A stretch of DNA of 64,000 nt from assembly GCA_036387475.1 (NCBI GenBank), contig DASVTR010000015.1:1-64000 (forward strand), in the 5' to 3' direction. The position numbers and the translations under genes were made by a program. The notes beneath the pieces are model-generated. The model had not been told where the DNA came from. It ran no database searches and saw only the letters and a program-made list of their open reading frames with translations. This document shows, in pieces, positions 34,803-42,116 of this stretch (position 1 is its first letter; each line of letters starts with the position of its first letter). Source of the stretch: DASVTR01 sp036387475. Lineage in GTDB: Bacteria; Acidobacteriota; Blastocatellia; Pyrinomonadales; Pyrinomonadaceae.

Positions 34803-35714
34803 TTATTCCCGCTCAACGACGATGAATTTCTGCCCGCGCCGCGCATTCAATCTGCGCGATGCCGAATCCTGATAGGCGACGATTTCCAGGAATCTGGCGC
34901 TTCCCCAGATGGCAAACAACTCGTCTGAATCCACATTATGCTGAGCGTAGAATTGCCGGAAAGATTTTATCTCGTGCCCGTTAATCACGATTTTCTCCCA
35001 GCGCCCGGCCATCTCTTCGGCGAAATCCCTGTGACTCAGATTCGTGATGCAGTTGCCGAAATGATCTATGTGAATGATTGAGCCTTCCAACGCTCCGTCT
35101 TTATTCATCATGGGATAGAAGTCCAGATCAAGGCGTATATAATCATCATAGACTTCTGTGCCCAACTCTTCTGGAAACACACCCTTTGACAGCGCGCCCG
35201 CGACGGGGGCGAAGATGTCGCGCCCGTGAAAGGTTGCGCTCACGGGCTGACGAAAGTATTCCTCGCGCGATAGTTCAAAGACATCAACACTCACGTCATA
35301 GAAGTAGAAAATGTAGCTGAACAAACCGTTGTCAGGCCCGATGAAGAAATGCTCGCCCGCACGCACAAGCAAGGGACGACGCATTGAGCCGACGCCGGGA
35401 TCAACCACGGCGACGTGAATCGTCTTCGGCGGGAAGGTTTTATATGAATGGTAGAGAGTGAAAGCGGCGGCGCGGATGTCGTGCGGCGGAATCTCGTGTG
35501 TGATGTCTATGATGCGCGCTTCTGGATTAACGTTGAGAATCGCGCCCTTCATCGCGCCGACGAAATAGTCTGTAGTCCCGAAGTCTGTGAGCAGCGTAAT
35601 GAGAGGGACGTGTGAAGGCGGTTGCGCGGAGTCTGTCGATTCTATTTCTTCTCGCCAGGACTCCGCGCTTCTGTCTCTCCGCTTCTGTTCACTAGTGATG
35701 CGTCTGTTTCTCAC
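34803..35714 (-). CDS. SAM hydroxide adenosyltransferase (DUF62 family)
   Basis: A 303-aa cytoplasmic enzyme related to fluorinase/chlorinase. It shows ITLLTDFGTTDYFVGAMKG, IDITHEIPPHDIRAAAF, VVDPGVGSMRR and GPDNGLFSYI. These enzymes cleave S-adenosylmethionine to adenosine and methionine using water. The GTG start overlaps the stop of the gene upstream (GTGA), giving an in-frame N-terminal extension of about 35 charged residues. Translation is probably coupled to the glycine-zipper gene. Confidence 0.85.
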   Translation of the reverse strand: MRNRRITSEQKRRDRSAESWREEIESTDSAQPPSHVPLITLLTDFGTTDYFVGAMKGAILNVNPEARIIDITHEIPPHDIRAAAFTLYHSYKTFPPKTIHVAVVDPGVGSMRRPLLVRAGEHFFIGPDNGLFSYIFYFYDVSVDVFELSREEYFRQPVSATFHGRDIFAPVAGALSKGVFPEELGTEVYDDYIRLDLDFYPMMNKDGALEGSIIHIDHFGNCITNLSHRDFAEEMAGRWEKIVINGHEIKSFRQFYAQHNVDSDELFAIWGSARFLEIVAYQDSASRRLNARRGQKFIVVERE

Positions 35715-36763
35715 TGAATGCGCGTTGTGCTAGAGGTACGGATTCTCATTTGCTGGCCGCTCGGCATGCGTATCTCTTTGCCGCGCTGCGAGAGGACGCC
35801 GCCAGTGCCGATAGCGCCGCCGATGGCCGCGCCGATGGCCGCGCCCTTACCGCCCCCGGCAATCGCGCCGATGATCGCGCCGATGCCGGTCGTGGCCCCC
35901 ACCTTGGCGACATCATCCTTTGTCGAGTCTCTGCCCTTCACGCCGCCTTCGGGGTCTACGTCGCCAACATCATCGCTGCTGCTCGTACTGATAACTTCGA
36001 TGACCTGCGCTTCAAAGTTTGCGCCGCGATTATCGGGGAAGCGTATGTGGTCAAAGGTGAGTTGTAGTTCGGCCCTGCCGCTGACCTTGCCGGGGCGCTT
36101 GACGCGTGTGACGCGGCCATCCAGCATCGCGCCCTCATACTCGCGCGGCTCAAGGACGCGCGCCTGAAAACGGTCGCCGCGCTGTGTGGCAGCCGTAGAG
36201 AGGTTTGTCAACAGTTCGACTCTCATTACAGTGTTGGATGGAATGTCGAAAATGCTGCCGGGCAAAGAAGCGTTGCTGTTGTTGGTGTTGGAACTGCCGG
36301 AACCTTTGCTGACGCTGGTGCTGACGCCTGCGCTGTCGTAATCGTCGTCCTGAGTGTTTGGCTGGCCCTGCGCGCTGGTTTGCTGGCGTCGCGCGAGGCC
36401 GGTGGGAACATCGGATTTGAAAGAGCGCCGCTCGAAGCCGTCGTTATAGCCAACCTCGAAGCCCTGCTGGTAGCCGTCGCGATAATCTTCGAGTGAGCCA
36501 TAGGCAGGAGCATACGCGCGGTCGCCCTGTTGGTAATCTTCCTTGCTGCGATAATCGCGCGCTGAATTGTCAACTGCGTCTCGATAGCCCGCCTGGTAGC
36601 CGTCCGAATAGCCCGTGCGATAGCCGCGTTCCAAAGCTCCGGTGCTCTGCTGAACGACGGATGGCGCGGATGTCTTAAGGCTCGCGCCGGTCAAGGCAAA
36701 CGTCGGCACAGCGAAGAGCGTGAAAGCGAGCGAGGCGGCAAACATCCGTGTCAGGTTTCTCAT
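35711..36763 (-). CDS. Exported Tyr/Gly-repeat protein with C-terminal glycine zipper
   Basis: About 350 aa, with signal peptide MFAASLAFTLFAVPTFALTG. Residues 40-110 hold imperfect repeats rich in Tyr, Gly and Asp (YRTGYSDGYQAGYRDA, YRDGYQQGFEVGYNDGF). After a Ser/Asn linker comes a beta-rich region (VMRVELLTNLSTAA, FQARVLEPREY), then a glycine zipper (IGAIIGAIAGGGKGAAIGAA) likely to insert in a membrane. The ATG at 36763 has GGGA upstream. No function recognised. Confidence 0.65.
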   Translation of the reverse strand: MRNLTRMFAASLAFTLFAVPTFALTGASLKTSAPSVVQQSTGALERGYRTGYSDGYQAGYRDAVDNSARDYRSKEDYQQGDRAYAPAYGSLEDYRDGYQQGFEVGYNDGFERRSFKSDVPTGLARRQQTSAQGQPNTQDDDYDSAGVSTSVSKGSGSSNTNNSNASLPGSIFDIPSNTVMRVELLTNLSTAATQRGDRFQARVLEPREYEGAMLDGRVTRVKRPGKVSGRAELQLTFDHIRFPDNRGANFEAQVIEVISTSSSDDVGDVDPEGGVKGRDSTKDDVAKVGATTGIGAIIGAIAGGGKGAAIGAAIGGAIGTGGVLSQRGKEIRMPSGQQMRIRTSSTTRIQ

Positions 36764-36974
36764 ATAACGTCCCTTCATCTTAAACGGTTAACGGCTCTGA
36801 ATGGATACAGCCTTGAAACTGTAGGCTGCGCCGACATTCCATACATGCTAGATAGTATCACTGTGTGCAAGCGTTTCGGTAAACTTCTATGTCTCTTGAC
36901 GGTGCGTGTCTGCGCGCCCTAGACTCGTTTCTGATGCACGTTGCAGGGGTGAAGGTTTTCCGCCAGCGTAGTTT

Positions 36975-38192
36975 ATGATTCGCAGAGTGTACCTGGACAA
37001 TAGCGCGACGACGCCGATTGACCGGCGCGTGGTTGATGCGATGCTGCCGTATTTGACCGAAAAGTACGGCAATGCGTCGAGCGTGCATTACTTCGGGCAG
37101 GAAGCGCGAGCGGCTGTTGATAAGGCGCGGCGCGACGTAGCAACCCTCATTGGCGCGCGGGCTAATGAAATCACGTTCGTCTCCGGCGGAACAGAGGCCA
37201 ACAATCTTGCGATACGCGGTCTGGCCGAAGCCGCCACAGCTTATGGCCGTCACATCATCACTTCACAAATCGAGCATCCGTCTGTACGCGGCGTCTGCGA
37301 CCGTTTGGAACAACAGGGCTGGGAGATTACGCGTCTGCCGGTTTACGCGGACGGCATCGTGCGCGTCGAAGATGTGCGCGCGGCCATTAAGCCGGAGACA
37401 GTGTTGATTACCCTGATGCTCGCCAACAACGAGATAGGGACGATTCAACCCGTGTTGGAAGTGGGCGCGATTGTGCGAGAGCGGCGCGCGCAGGGGCAGC
37501 GCCATTTGTGGCTGCACACGGACGCGACGCAGGCCGCTGGCCGCATGAAGATAGACGTGGAAACGCTGGGTTGTGATCTGCTGTCGATGTCCGCGCACAA
37601 GCTCTACGCGCCGAAGGGCGTGGGCGCGCTGTACGTGCGGCGCAGCGTACGACTGATAGCGCAAACAATCGGCGGTCATCAGGAACGCGAGCGACGCGCG
37701 GGCACTGAATCGGTTGCTGGCATCGTCGCCTACGGCGCGGCGGCTCGTCTGGCTGTCGAAGAGTTAGACGCACGCATCGAACACCTGCGACGCCTGCGCG
37801 ATACTTTTGAAGCCGGAGTCTCAGAGCGCATCGAAGAGGTCGTCTTTAACGGGAGGCGTGAGCGGCGTTTGCCTCACCTATCGAACATTTCCTTTCGCTA
37901 CATCGATGGCGAGGGCTTACTGATAAGTTTGGACATGCAGGGCATAGCCGTCTCGACCGGCTCGGCCTGTTCTTCCGGCTCGCTTGAGCCTTCGCCCGTC
38001 ATACGCGCGCTCGGACACAACGACGAACTGGCGAGGGCTGCCGTGCGCTTCAGCTTCGGTCAGGACAACACGGATGAGGATGTCGCTTACGTGCTCGAAG
38101 TGTTGCCCCGCGCCGTAGAGAATCTGCGCCGTCTCTCGCCGCTTTATCAAAAGGCTCTAAGCGAGCGCGCGTGCCAGACCGTGAAAGCATAA
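36975..38192 (+). CDS. Cysteine desulfurase
   Basis: A 405-aa PLP enzyme that removes sulfur from Cys for Fe-S clusters or thiolation. It has YLDNSATTPIDRRVVDAM at the N-terminus, GTEANNLAIRG, the PLP Lys in SMSAHKLYAPKG (about 211) and the persulfide Cys in STGSACSSGSLEPS (about 330). The NifS/IscS subgroup is indicated by the last motif. It precedes an IscU-like scaffold gene, separated by a repeat element, suggesting a functional pair. The 211 nt upstream show no clear element. Confidence 0.92.
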   Translation: MIRRVYLDNSATTPIDRRVVDAMLPYLTEKYGNASSVHYFGQEARAAVDKARRDVATLIGARANEITFVSGGTEANNLAIRGLAEAATAYGRHIITSQIEHPSVRGVCDRLEQQGWEITRLPVYADGIVRVEDVRAAIKPETVLITLMLANNEIGTIQPVLEVGAIVRERRAQGQRHLWLHTDATQAAGRMKIDVETLGCDLLSMSAHKLYAPKGVGALYVRRSVRLIAQTIGGHQERERRAGTESVAGIVAYGAAARLAVEELDARIEHLRRLRDTFEAGVSERIEEVVFNGRRERRLPHLSNISFRYIDGEGLLISLDMQGIAVSTGSACSSGSLEPSPVIRALGHNDELARAAVRFSFGQDNTDEDVAYVLEVLPRAVENLRRLSPLYQKALSERACQTVKA

Positions 38193-38195
38193 ATT

Positions 38196-38324
38196 CCAGT
38201 TTACAGTTTTCGGTTTTCAGTTTTCAGTTAAAGACAGATTGTATTGCGTCGCTGGAGACTCGGAACTCAAAGCTGAAAACTTGGAACTCAAAGCTGAAAA
38301 CTGAAAACTCAAAACTGAAAACTG
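38196..38324. repeat. Heptamer inverted repeat, CAGTTTT subfamily
   Basis: The left arm carries TTTTCGGTTTTCAGTTTTCAG. The right arm has two tracts of its complement, CTGAAAACTTGGAACTCAAA and CTGAAAACTGAAAACT. It fills the gap between the cysteine desulfurase and IscU-like genes and ends 6 nt before the TTG start. Confidence 0.75.
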
Positions 38325-38330
38325 TTCATC

Positions 38331-38693
38331 TTGCCTTACTCCGAAACTCTCAAAGACCACCTGGCGCACCCGCGTCATCCGGGCGAGTTGGCGGACGCAG
38401 ACGCGTTCGCAGAGAGAACCAACCCGGTCTGCGGTGATCGCCTGCGGCTGAGTTTGCGGCTGCGCGATGGGCGTATAGAGGCCGCGCGTTTCCTCGCCTA
38501 CGGCTGTGCGCCGACGCTGGCCTGCGGTTCTGCGCTCGCGGAAATGCTGGAAGGCATGACGACGGCAGAGGCAGCGATGCTGACACGCCAGGAGATAGTG
38601 CGCGCCCTCGGCGGACTGCCCGCGCGCAAGCAACACGCCGCCGCGCTCGCCATAGAGACGCTGCGCGCAGCGCTTGAGGCCGCGACAAATTAA
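38331..38693 (+). CDS. IscU/NifU-N-like scaffold protein lacking the third Cys
   Basis: A 120-aa protein that starts at TTG. It aligns with IscU: SETLKDHLAHPRHPGEL, NPVCGDRL (first Cys) and YGCAPTLACGSALAEML (second Cys, with an extra Cys five residues later). The usual HCS near the C-terminus is HAA here (RKQHAAALAIETLR), so the third cluster ligand is missing. It may assemble clusters with an alternative ligand or pass on sulfur. Placed after the desulfurase on the same strand. Confidence 0.75.
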   Translation: MPYSETLKDHLAHPRHPGELADADAFAERTNPVCGDRLRLSLRLRDGRIEAARFLAYGCAPTLACGSALAEMLEGMTTAEAAMLTRQEIVRALGGLPARKQHAAALAIETLRAALEAATN

Positions 38694-38768
38694 GGCGCAA
38701 CGCTCCGCACTCCGCCTTTTCTCACTTGGAGCGCCAAATTCACGTCACAGACGCACCCGGTTATGTTG

Positions 38769-38787
38769 ATGCGGGATAACCCCGCAT
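38769..38787. terminator. Short GC hairpin between convergent genes
   Basis: ATGCGGG and CCCGCAT pair around 5 nt. The minus-strand stop codon of the gene at 38790 lies directly next to it, within AGATAAC. It could be a terminator or the decayed start of an attC site. Confidence 0.4.
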
Positions 38788-38789
38788 GG

Positions 38790-39209
38790 TTATCTCTGAG
38801 CTTCATCAGGTATTGTGTCTTCAGGCCAGTCTGTTTTCGTCCTGGCATATTCCATCCAATCACCTGACGTAATCAACGTCCGTGGGGAATAAAATTCAGT
38901 GTCAGGTACGTAAACCCAACCGCTACGGCTGTGTGAACCAAGAGAGATTTCAACCTCCTTTCGCAAATAGCGGGTCGAGGCTTCAAAATCATCCAACTCA
39001 TTCAGAAGCTCATCACCGACTTCATACACTTCGCCAATCACCGACGAGTTTGATTCATTAAGGAATAAGCCGGGATATGCACCCAGATCATAAAGGCTGC
39101 CGTTTACTTTAGCATCAGCAATAAATTTTGAATCGGGAAATCTGGCAGACATCGGGCGCTCACCGCCGCGTCTCAACGTCCCATACACAAAGACCAGATG
39201 CTTATTCAT
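38790..39209 (-). CDS. Gamma-glutamylcyclotransferase-like (AIG2) protein
   Basis: A 139-aa small enzyme. The substrate-binding FVYGTLRRGG is at residues 7-16, with GSLYDLGAYPGL and the catalytic acid region ELDDFEAS. Members form 5-oxoproline from gamma-glutamyl amides. It is the last of four small minus-strand genes separated by attC-like hairpins, so it may be a mobile cassette gene. A+T content looks higher than in the core genes around it. Confidence 0.8.
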   Translation of the reverse strand: MNKHLVFVYGTLRRGGERPMSARFPDSKFIADAKVNGSLYDLGAYPGLFLNESNSSVIGEVYEVGDELLNELDDFEASTRYLRKEVEISLGSHSRSGWVYVPDTEFYSPRTLITSGDWMEYARTKTDWPEDTIPDEAQR

Positions 39210-39258
39210 TGAGCTTTACCTTTCTCATAGCAGCCTTACGCTTGACAGGCAGAAACGT

Positions 39259-39295
39259 TCAACATAACGGCACGCGCCAGCGCAAGTGATGTTGA
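39259..39295. repeat. Imperfect palindrome between cassette-like genes
   Basis: TCAACATAAC on the left pairs with GATGTTGA on the right around CGCGCCAGCGC. On the minus strand a GTTGAAC follows, which fits the attC core pattern, but no matching second core was found. This is weak evidence for an attC remnant. The rest of 39210-39401 shows no gene. Confidence 0.4.
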
Positions 39296-39401
39296 TGGCT
39301 GCAAGATAAATACACTTGCGGCTGCGGCAGAGCACAGCATTCGCCTCTCATCGTTCCCTGCGCGCCGCCGTGCGCTCCATAGCCAATTTTGTTCGCGACT
39401 C

Positions 39402-39905
39402 TTAGCGCACAGCCAATCTTTTACGCATCGTGAGCGTCGCGCCGGATACCTTCACAGTTTCAAACCCGAACCGCTCATACAAACCGCGCGCAGGATTCTC
39501 AGCCGCTACGCTCAGGCATATCTGGTCGTAAGACTCGGCGGCCAGTGTAATCAGTTGCGTGAGTAAACTCGTCCCGATTCCCTGCCCGCGATACGCTGGC
39601 AACACTGCCATCCCTAACTCCGGCGTGTGCTCGTCAACGTAGCCAAAACCCTTTTCAGCGCCCGACAGCAGGCGTAGCCAGATTGCGCCCACGCGCAGAT
39701 TATCCACATCGACGGCCACGAAGCCGCAATCACCCGCGCGTCCCCACTCTGCTACGTATCTGGCAATCGACGGCTCTTTAAGTATGCTGCGCTCAAACAA
39801 AGCATGGCCGCTCGGAACATATAGGGATTGATAAAGCATCTCCCACAGGAACGTTTGGTCTGCCGGGCTTAAAGGACGAATCCGGTATCTGGTCAATTGA
39901 CTCAT
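39402..39905 (-). CDS. GNAT-family N-acetyltransferase
   Basis: A 167-aa acetyltransferase. The acetyl-CoA-binding motif A is ELGMAVLPAYRGQGIGTSLL (about 99-118), followed by the motif B segment NPARGLYERFGFETV. Substrate unknown. Its position in a run of small same-strand genes with attC-like spacers fits the acetyltransferases often carried in integron cassettes. Confidence 0.8.
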   Translation of the reverse strand: MSQLTRYRIRPLSPADQTFLWEMLYQSLYVPSGHALFERSILKEPSIARYVAEWGRAGDCGFVAVDVDNLRVGAIWLRLLSGAEKGFGYVDEHTPELGMAVLPAYRGQGIGTSLLTQLITLAAESYDQICLSVAAENPARGLYERFGFETVKVSGATLTMRKRLAVR

Positions 39906-39984
39906 ACGCTATCACACCGAGAGAGCAACATCGCGCTCGTTTGAGTTGCTGCCCGCGAACGTCAATCATCTTAACCTTCCAAAC

Positions 39985-40632
39985 TCAGCGTACTCGTGTC
40001 ACTGTGATTACATTTGAGCGATTGGTATTGCTCGGTAGGTCTTGCCGCTTGCCGACTGGTAAAGAGTTTCCTGTGAGCCAGGTGACGAGGAAGTTTTCAC
40101 GCGTCGCCAAAGCAAAGACCTCGTACCTTTCGCCAATCCCGACATTTCTTTCGCTAAAGTGAGCGTTGACCTGCCAATTACCGCCTGAGTCAATTGTGGG
40201 CGTTTCTTGTACCCAATAATCCAACGGCTCAAGCGGGCGCACGACGACAGAGATTTTAGCGTCCGGGTCGTTCACCTTGCCTTTTACTAAATAGCGATTT
40301 CCCTCTATTTGCGCGGCATTTACCGGCTCAATAATCTCAATCGTGACGGGCCTGACTTTTACGTTCGACAACCAAACCCAGGACATCACAGCAGCAGCCA
40401 TTGTGACTAAAAGAAAGAGGCCGAGAGTAATCAGCTTCTGGCGAACAATCCAACCGCTCTGAAGTCCCTTCCAAAGCAGTAAGCCGAAGCCTCCCAGGAG
40501 CAACACTATTGCCAGCACAAAAAACAAATCCTGTCGCAGAAACTGTGCTATCAGATTACTCACCGCACCCACACTTGCAATAGCAGCCATCACACTGAGG
40601 ACAACTTTAAGCGGGTTGGTTTCGTTGGTCAT
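39985..40632 (-). CDS. Membrane protein with C-terminal Ig-like domain
   Basis: A 215-aa protein with three hydrophobic helices in the first 90 residues (VVLSVMAAIASVGAVSNLIA, DLFFVLAIVLLLGGFGLLLW, ITLGLFLLVTMAAAVMSWVW). The rest is a beta-rich extracytoplasmic domain (PVNAAQIEGNRYLVKGKVND onward) that looks like a bacterial Ig-like fold. GGAG 8 nt before the ATG. No known function. Part of the cassette-like run. Confidence 0.6.
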   Translation of the reverse strand: MTNETNPLKVVLSVMAAIASVGAVSNLIAQFLRQDLFFVLAIVLLLGGFGLLLWKGLQSGWIVRQKLITLGLFLLVTMAAAVMSWVWLSNVKVRPVTIEIIEPVNAAQIEGNRYLVKGKVNDPDAKISVVVRPLEPLDYWVQETPTIDSGGNWQVNAHFSERNVGIGERYEVFALATRENFLVTWLTGNSLPVGKRQDLPSNTNRSNVITVTRVR

Positions 40633-40713
40633 GGCACTTCTCCTCTTCTATCAGAACAATGGATAGCGAGGGCATCAGCGCGAGGTTTATCACCGGCATC
40701 AATGGATTAAGCA

Positions 40714-40822
40714 GGCTAACGCCCAAATCAATCCGCGTTGAGCGTAGCCATTCAGCGCTAGAAGAATAAATCAACCAGCAAAAGAATGCTATCGAAGCGG
40801 CGGGGTTAATGAGTTGTTAGCT
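40714..40822 (-). other. attC-like recombination site
   Basis: On the minus strand the site starts with AGCTAAC and ends with GTTAGCC 109 nt later. The inner boxes CTCATTAACCCCGC and GCGGATTGATTTGGGC pair with the offset typical of attC. The stop codon of the 78-aa gene is the TAA of the first core, as is common for cassette genes. Its 3' half (GAATGGCTACGCTC...CGCGGATTGATT) is related to sequences at 58348-58455 and 60150-60200. Confidence 0.7.
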
Positions 40823-41053
40823 CGCGTGCGCCACACTTTCTCTTGTCCAGAGTCTACGCAAGAGAATTGGCCCAACAATCCAGTCGGCTACGGGCATCTC
40901 CAGATGGCTCGTGCACAGGTAACAAACAAACGCTATGACCATCGCGGGCACGAAAAAGTATTTCTGGGCAGGATGGACTAGGAGGAAGATAACAATTGCG
41001 CTGATCGCAATGACAGCCGGAACAATCAGGTTTATGCCTCTATCAGCAATCAC
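40817..41053 (-). CDS. Small two-helix membrane protein, cassette gene
   Basis: A 78-aa protein with helices NLIVPAVIAISAIVIFLLV and YFFVPAMVIAFVCYLC. The frame is open to 41158 but would overlap the VWA gene by 68 nt; GTG at 41053, with GGAGG 13 nt upstream, avoids this. The stop codon lies inside the attC-like site. The size recalls VirB3-type proteins but no other secretion gene is present, so I leave it as hypothetical. Confidence 0.55.
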   Translation of the reverse strand: MIADRGINLIVPAVIAISAIVIFLLVHPAQKYFFVPAMVIAFVCYLCTSHLEMPVADWIVGPILLRRLWTRESVAHAS

Positions 41054-41090
41054 GATGAAGGCACGCCCTCCATTCTGATAAAGGCAGTGA

Positions 41091-42053
41091 TTACTTGCGC
41101 GCGGCAGTATATCCGGCACGCGCGACGACCGTGCGCGGCTCTCGTCCCGGCGCTTCAATGAGCTTCACTTTAAGCTGGCGGTAAGGTTTGCTGTTCGGAT
41201 TGGCGGCGGGAGTATAGCCGACTATAAACTGCGTATGCAGGCTACGCATGAGTTCGTCTGTGACCCGTGGTAAATCCTTTGCCGATTCGGGAAAGAAGGC
41301 ACGCCCGCCAGTCTCTTCCGCCAGCCGCGTCAAAAACCCAACTGCCGTTTCACGCGGGATGCTCTTGGCGTAGTTGCCCTTTCTCTCCGATTCATTGACG
41401 AAGCCGATTGCGAAGACCTGTATGTCGCTCTCGCGCAGCAGATTCATCAATTGTCCCGTTTTATAGAAACTGCCTCGCTCTTCGCCATCCGTGATTAGAA
41501 CGAGGGCGCGGCGGCGTTCGCTTAATGTCCCTTTGCGCTGCTCCGCCATCTTGGTGGCCGAAAGATAAACGGCATCAACAATCGCCGATGTCCCGCCTTC
41601 GATATAAAATCCGTCAATGGCATCGAGCAGTGCCGCTTTGTCAGAGGTGGGTTCGTGGACAAACTGTATGTTCTCGGAATCTAAAAAGCGCACCAGAAGA
41701 GTTTCGTCTTTGTCGTCGCTGCGCTTGATAATCGCCTGCGCGGTATCAATGACTGATTTGAACTGCGAACGCATTGAGCCGGAACAATCAACCAGCAATC
41801 CATAGCTGAGCGGCCTTGTGTCTCTGGCAAACGAGGTGACGGTTTGCTTGATCTCGTCTTCAAAGACCTCCAACTCTTCCAATCGCACATCTTCAATCGC
41901 ACGGCTCTGTTTATCCAGAATCATGAGATTGAATTTTACAGGCGGCTGCGGCGGCGAGGCTTTCTGCTCCTGTGAAGTTTGAGCCGGAGCGCCCGCACAA
42001 CTCAGCAGCAGAGCCAACACATACGCCAGTCTGATGTCACGAAGCTTCTGCAT
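41091..42053 (-). CDS. Secreted VWA-domain protein
   Basis: A 320-aa protein with an N-terminal signal peptide (LAYVLALLLSCAGAPAQ). The von Willebrand A domain begins about residue 85 with the MIDAS motif DCSGSMRS; the supporting Thr and Asp are in GGTSAIVDA and LITDGEERG. The layout (short N-terminal beta segment, VWA, YTPA tail) matches VWA proteins that are numerous in Acidobacteriota. It probably mediates protein contacts at the cell surface. Ligand unknown. Confidence 0.8.
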   Translation of the reverse strand: MQKLRDIRLAYVLALLLSCAGAPAQTSQEQKASPPQPPVKFNLMILDKQSRAIEDVRLEELEVFEDEIKQTVTSFARDTRPLSYGLLVDCSGSMRSQFKSVIDTAQAIIKRSDDKDETLLVRFLDSENIQFVHEPTSDKAALLDAIDGFYIEGGTSAIVDAVYLSATKMAEQRKGTLSERRRALVLITDGEERGSFYKTGQLMNLLRESDIQVFAIGFVNESERKGNYAKSIPRETAVGFLTRLAEETGGRAFFPESAKDLPRVTDELMRSLHTQFIVGYTPAANPNSKPYRQLKVKLIEAPGREPRTVVARAGYTAARK

Positions 42054-42116
42054 AAGTGGCGACGTTTTAAGCTACGGCCTGACGATGGCGGACTACTGAT
42101 AACAAAAAGCTGCTTA

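Noticed and set aside
39920..39955. GCAGCAAC/GTTGCTC inverted pair between GNAT and the membrane protein as an attC site
   Set aside because: Only about 30 nt long, with no inner boxes; too little for an attC call.
40817..41158. A VirB3-like type IV secretion protein
   Set aside because: Only size and two helices agree; no other secretion gene is nearby, and the N-terminal part of the frame overlaps the VWA gene.
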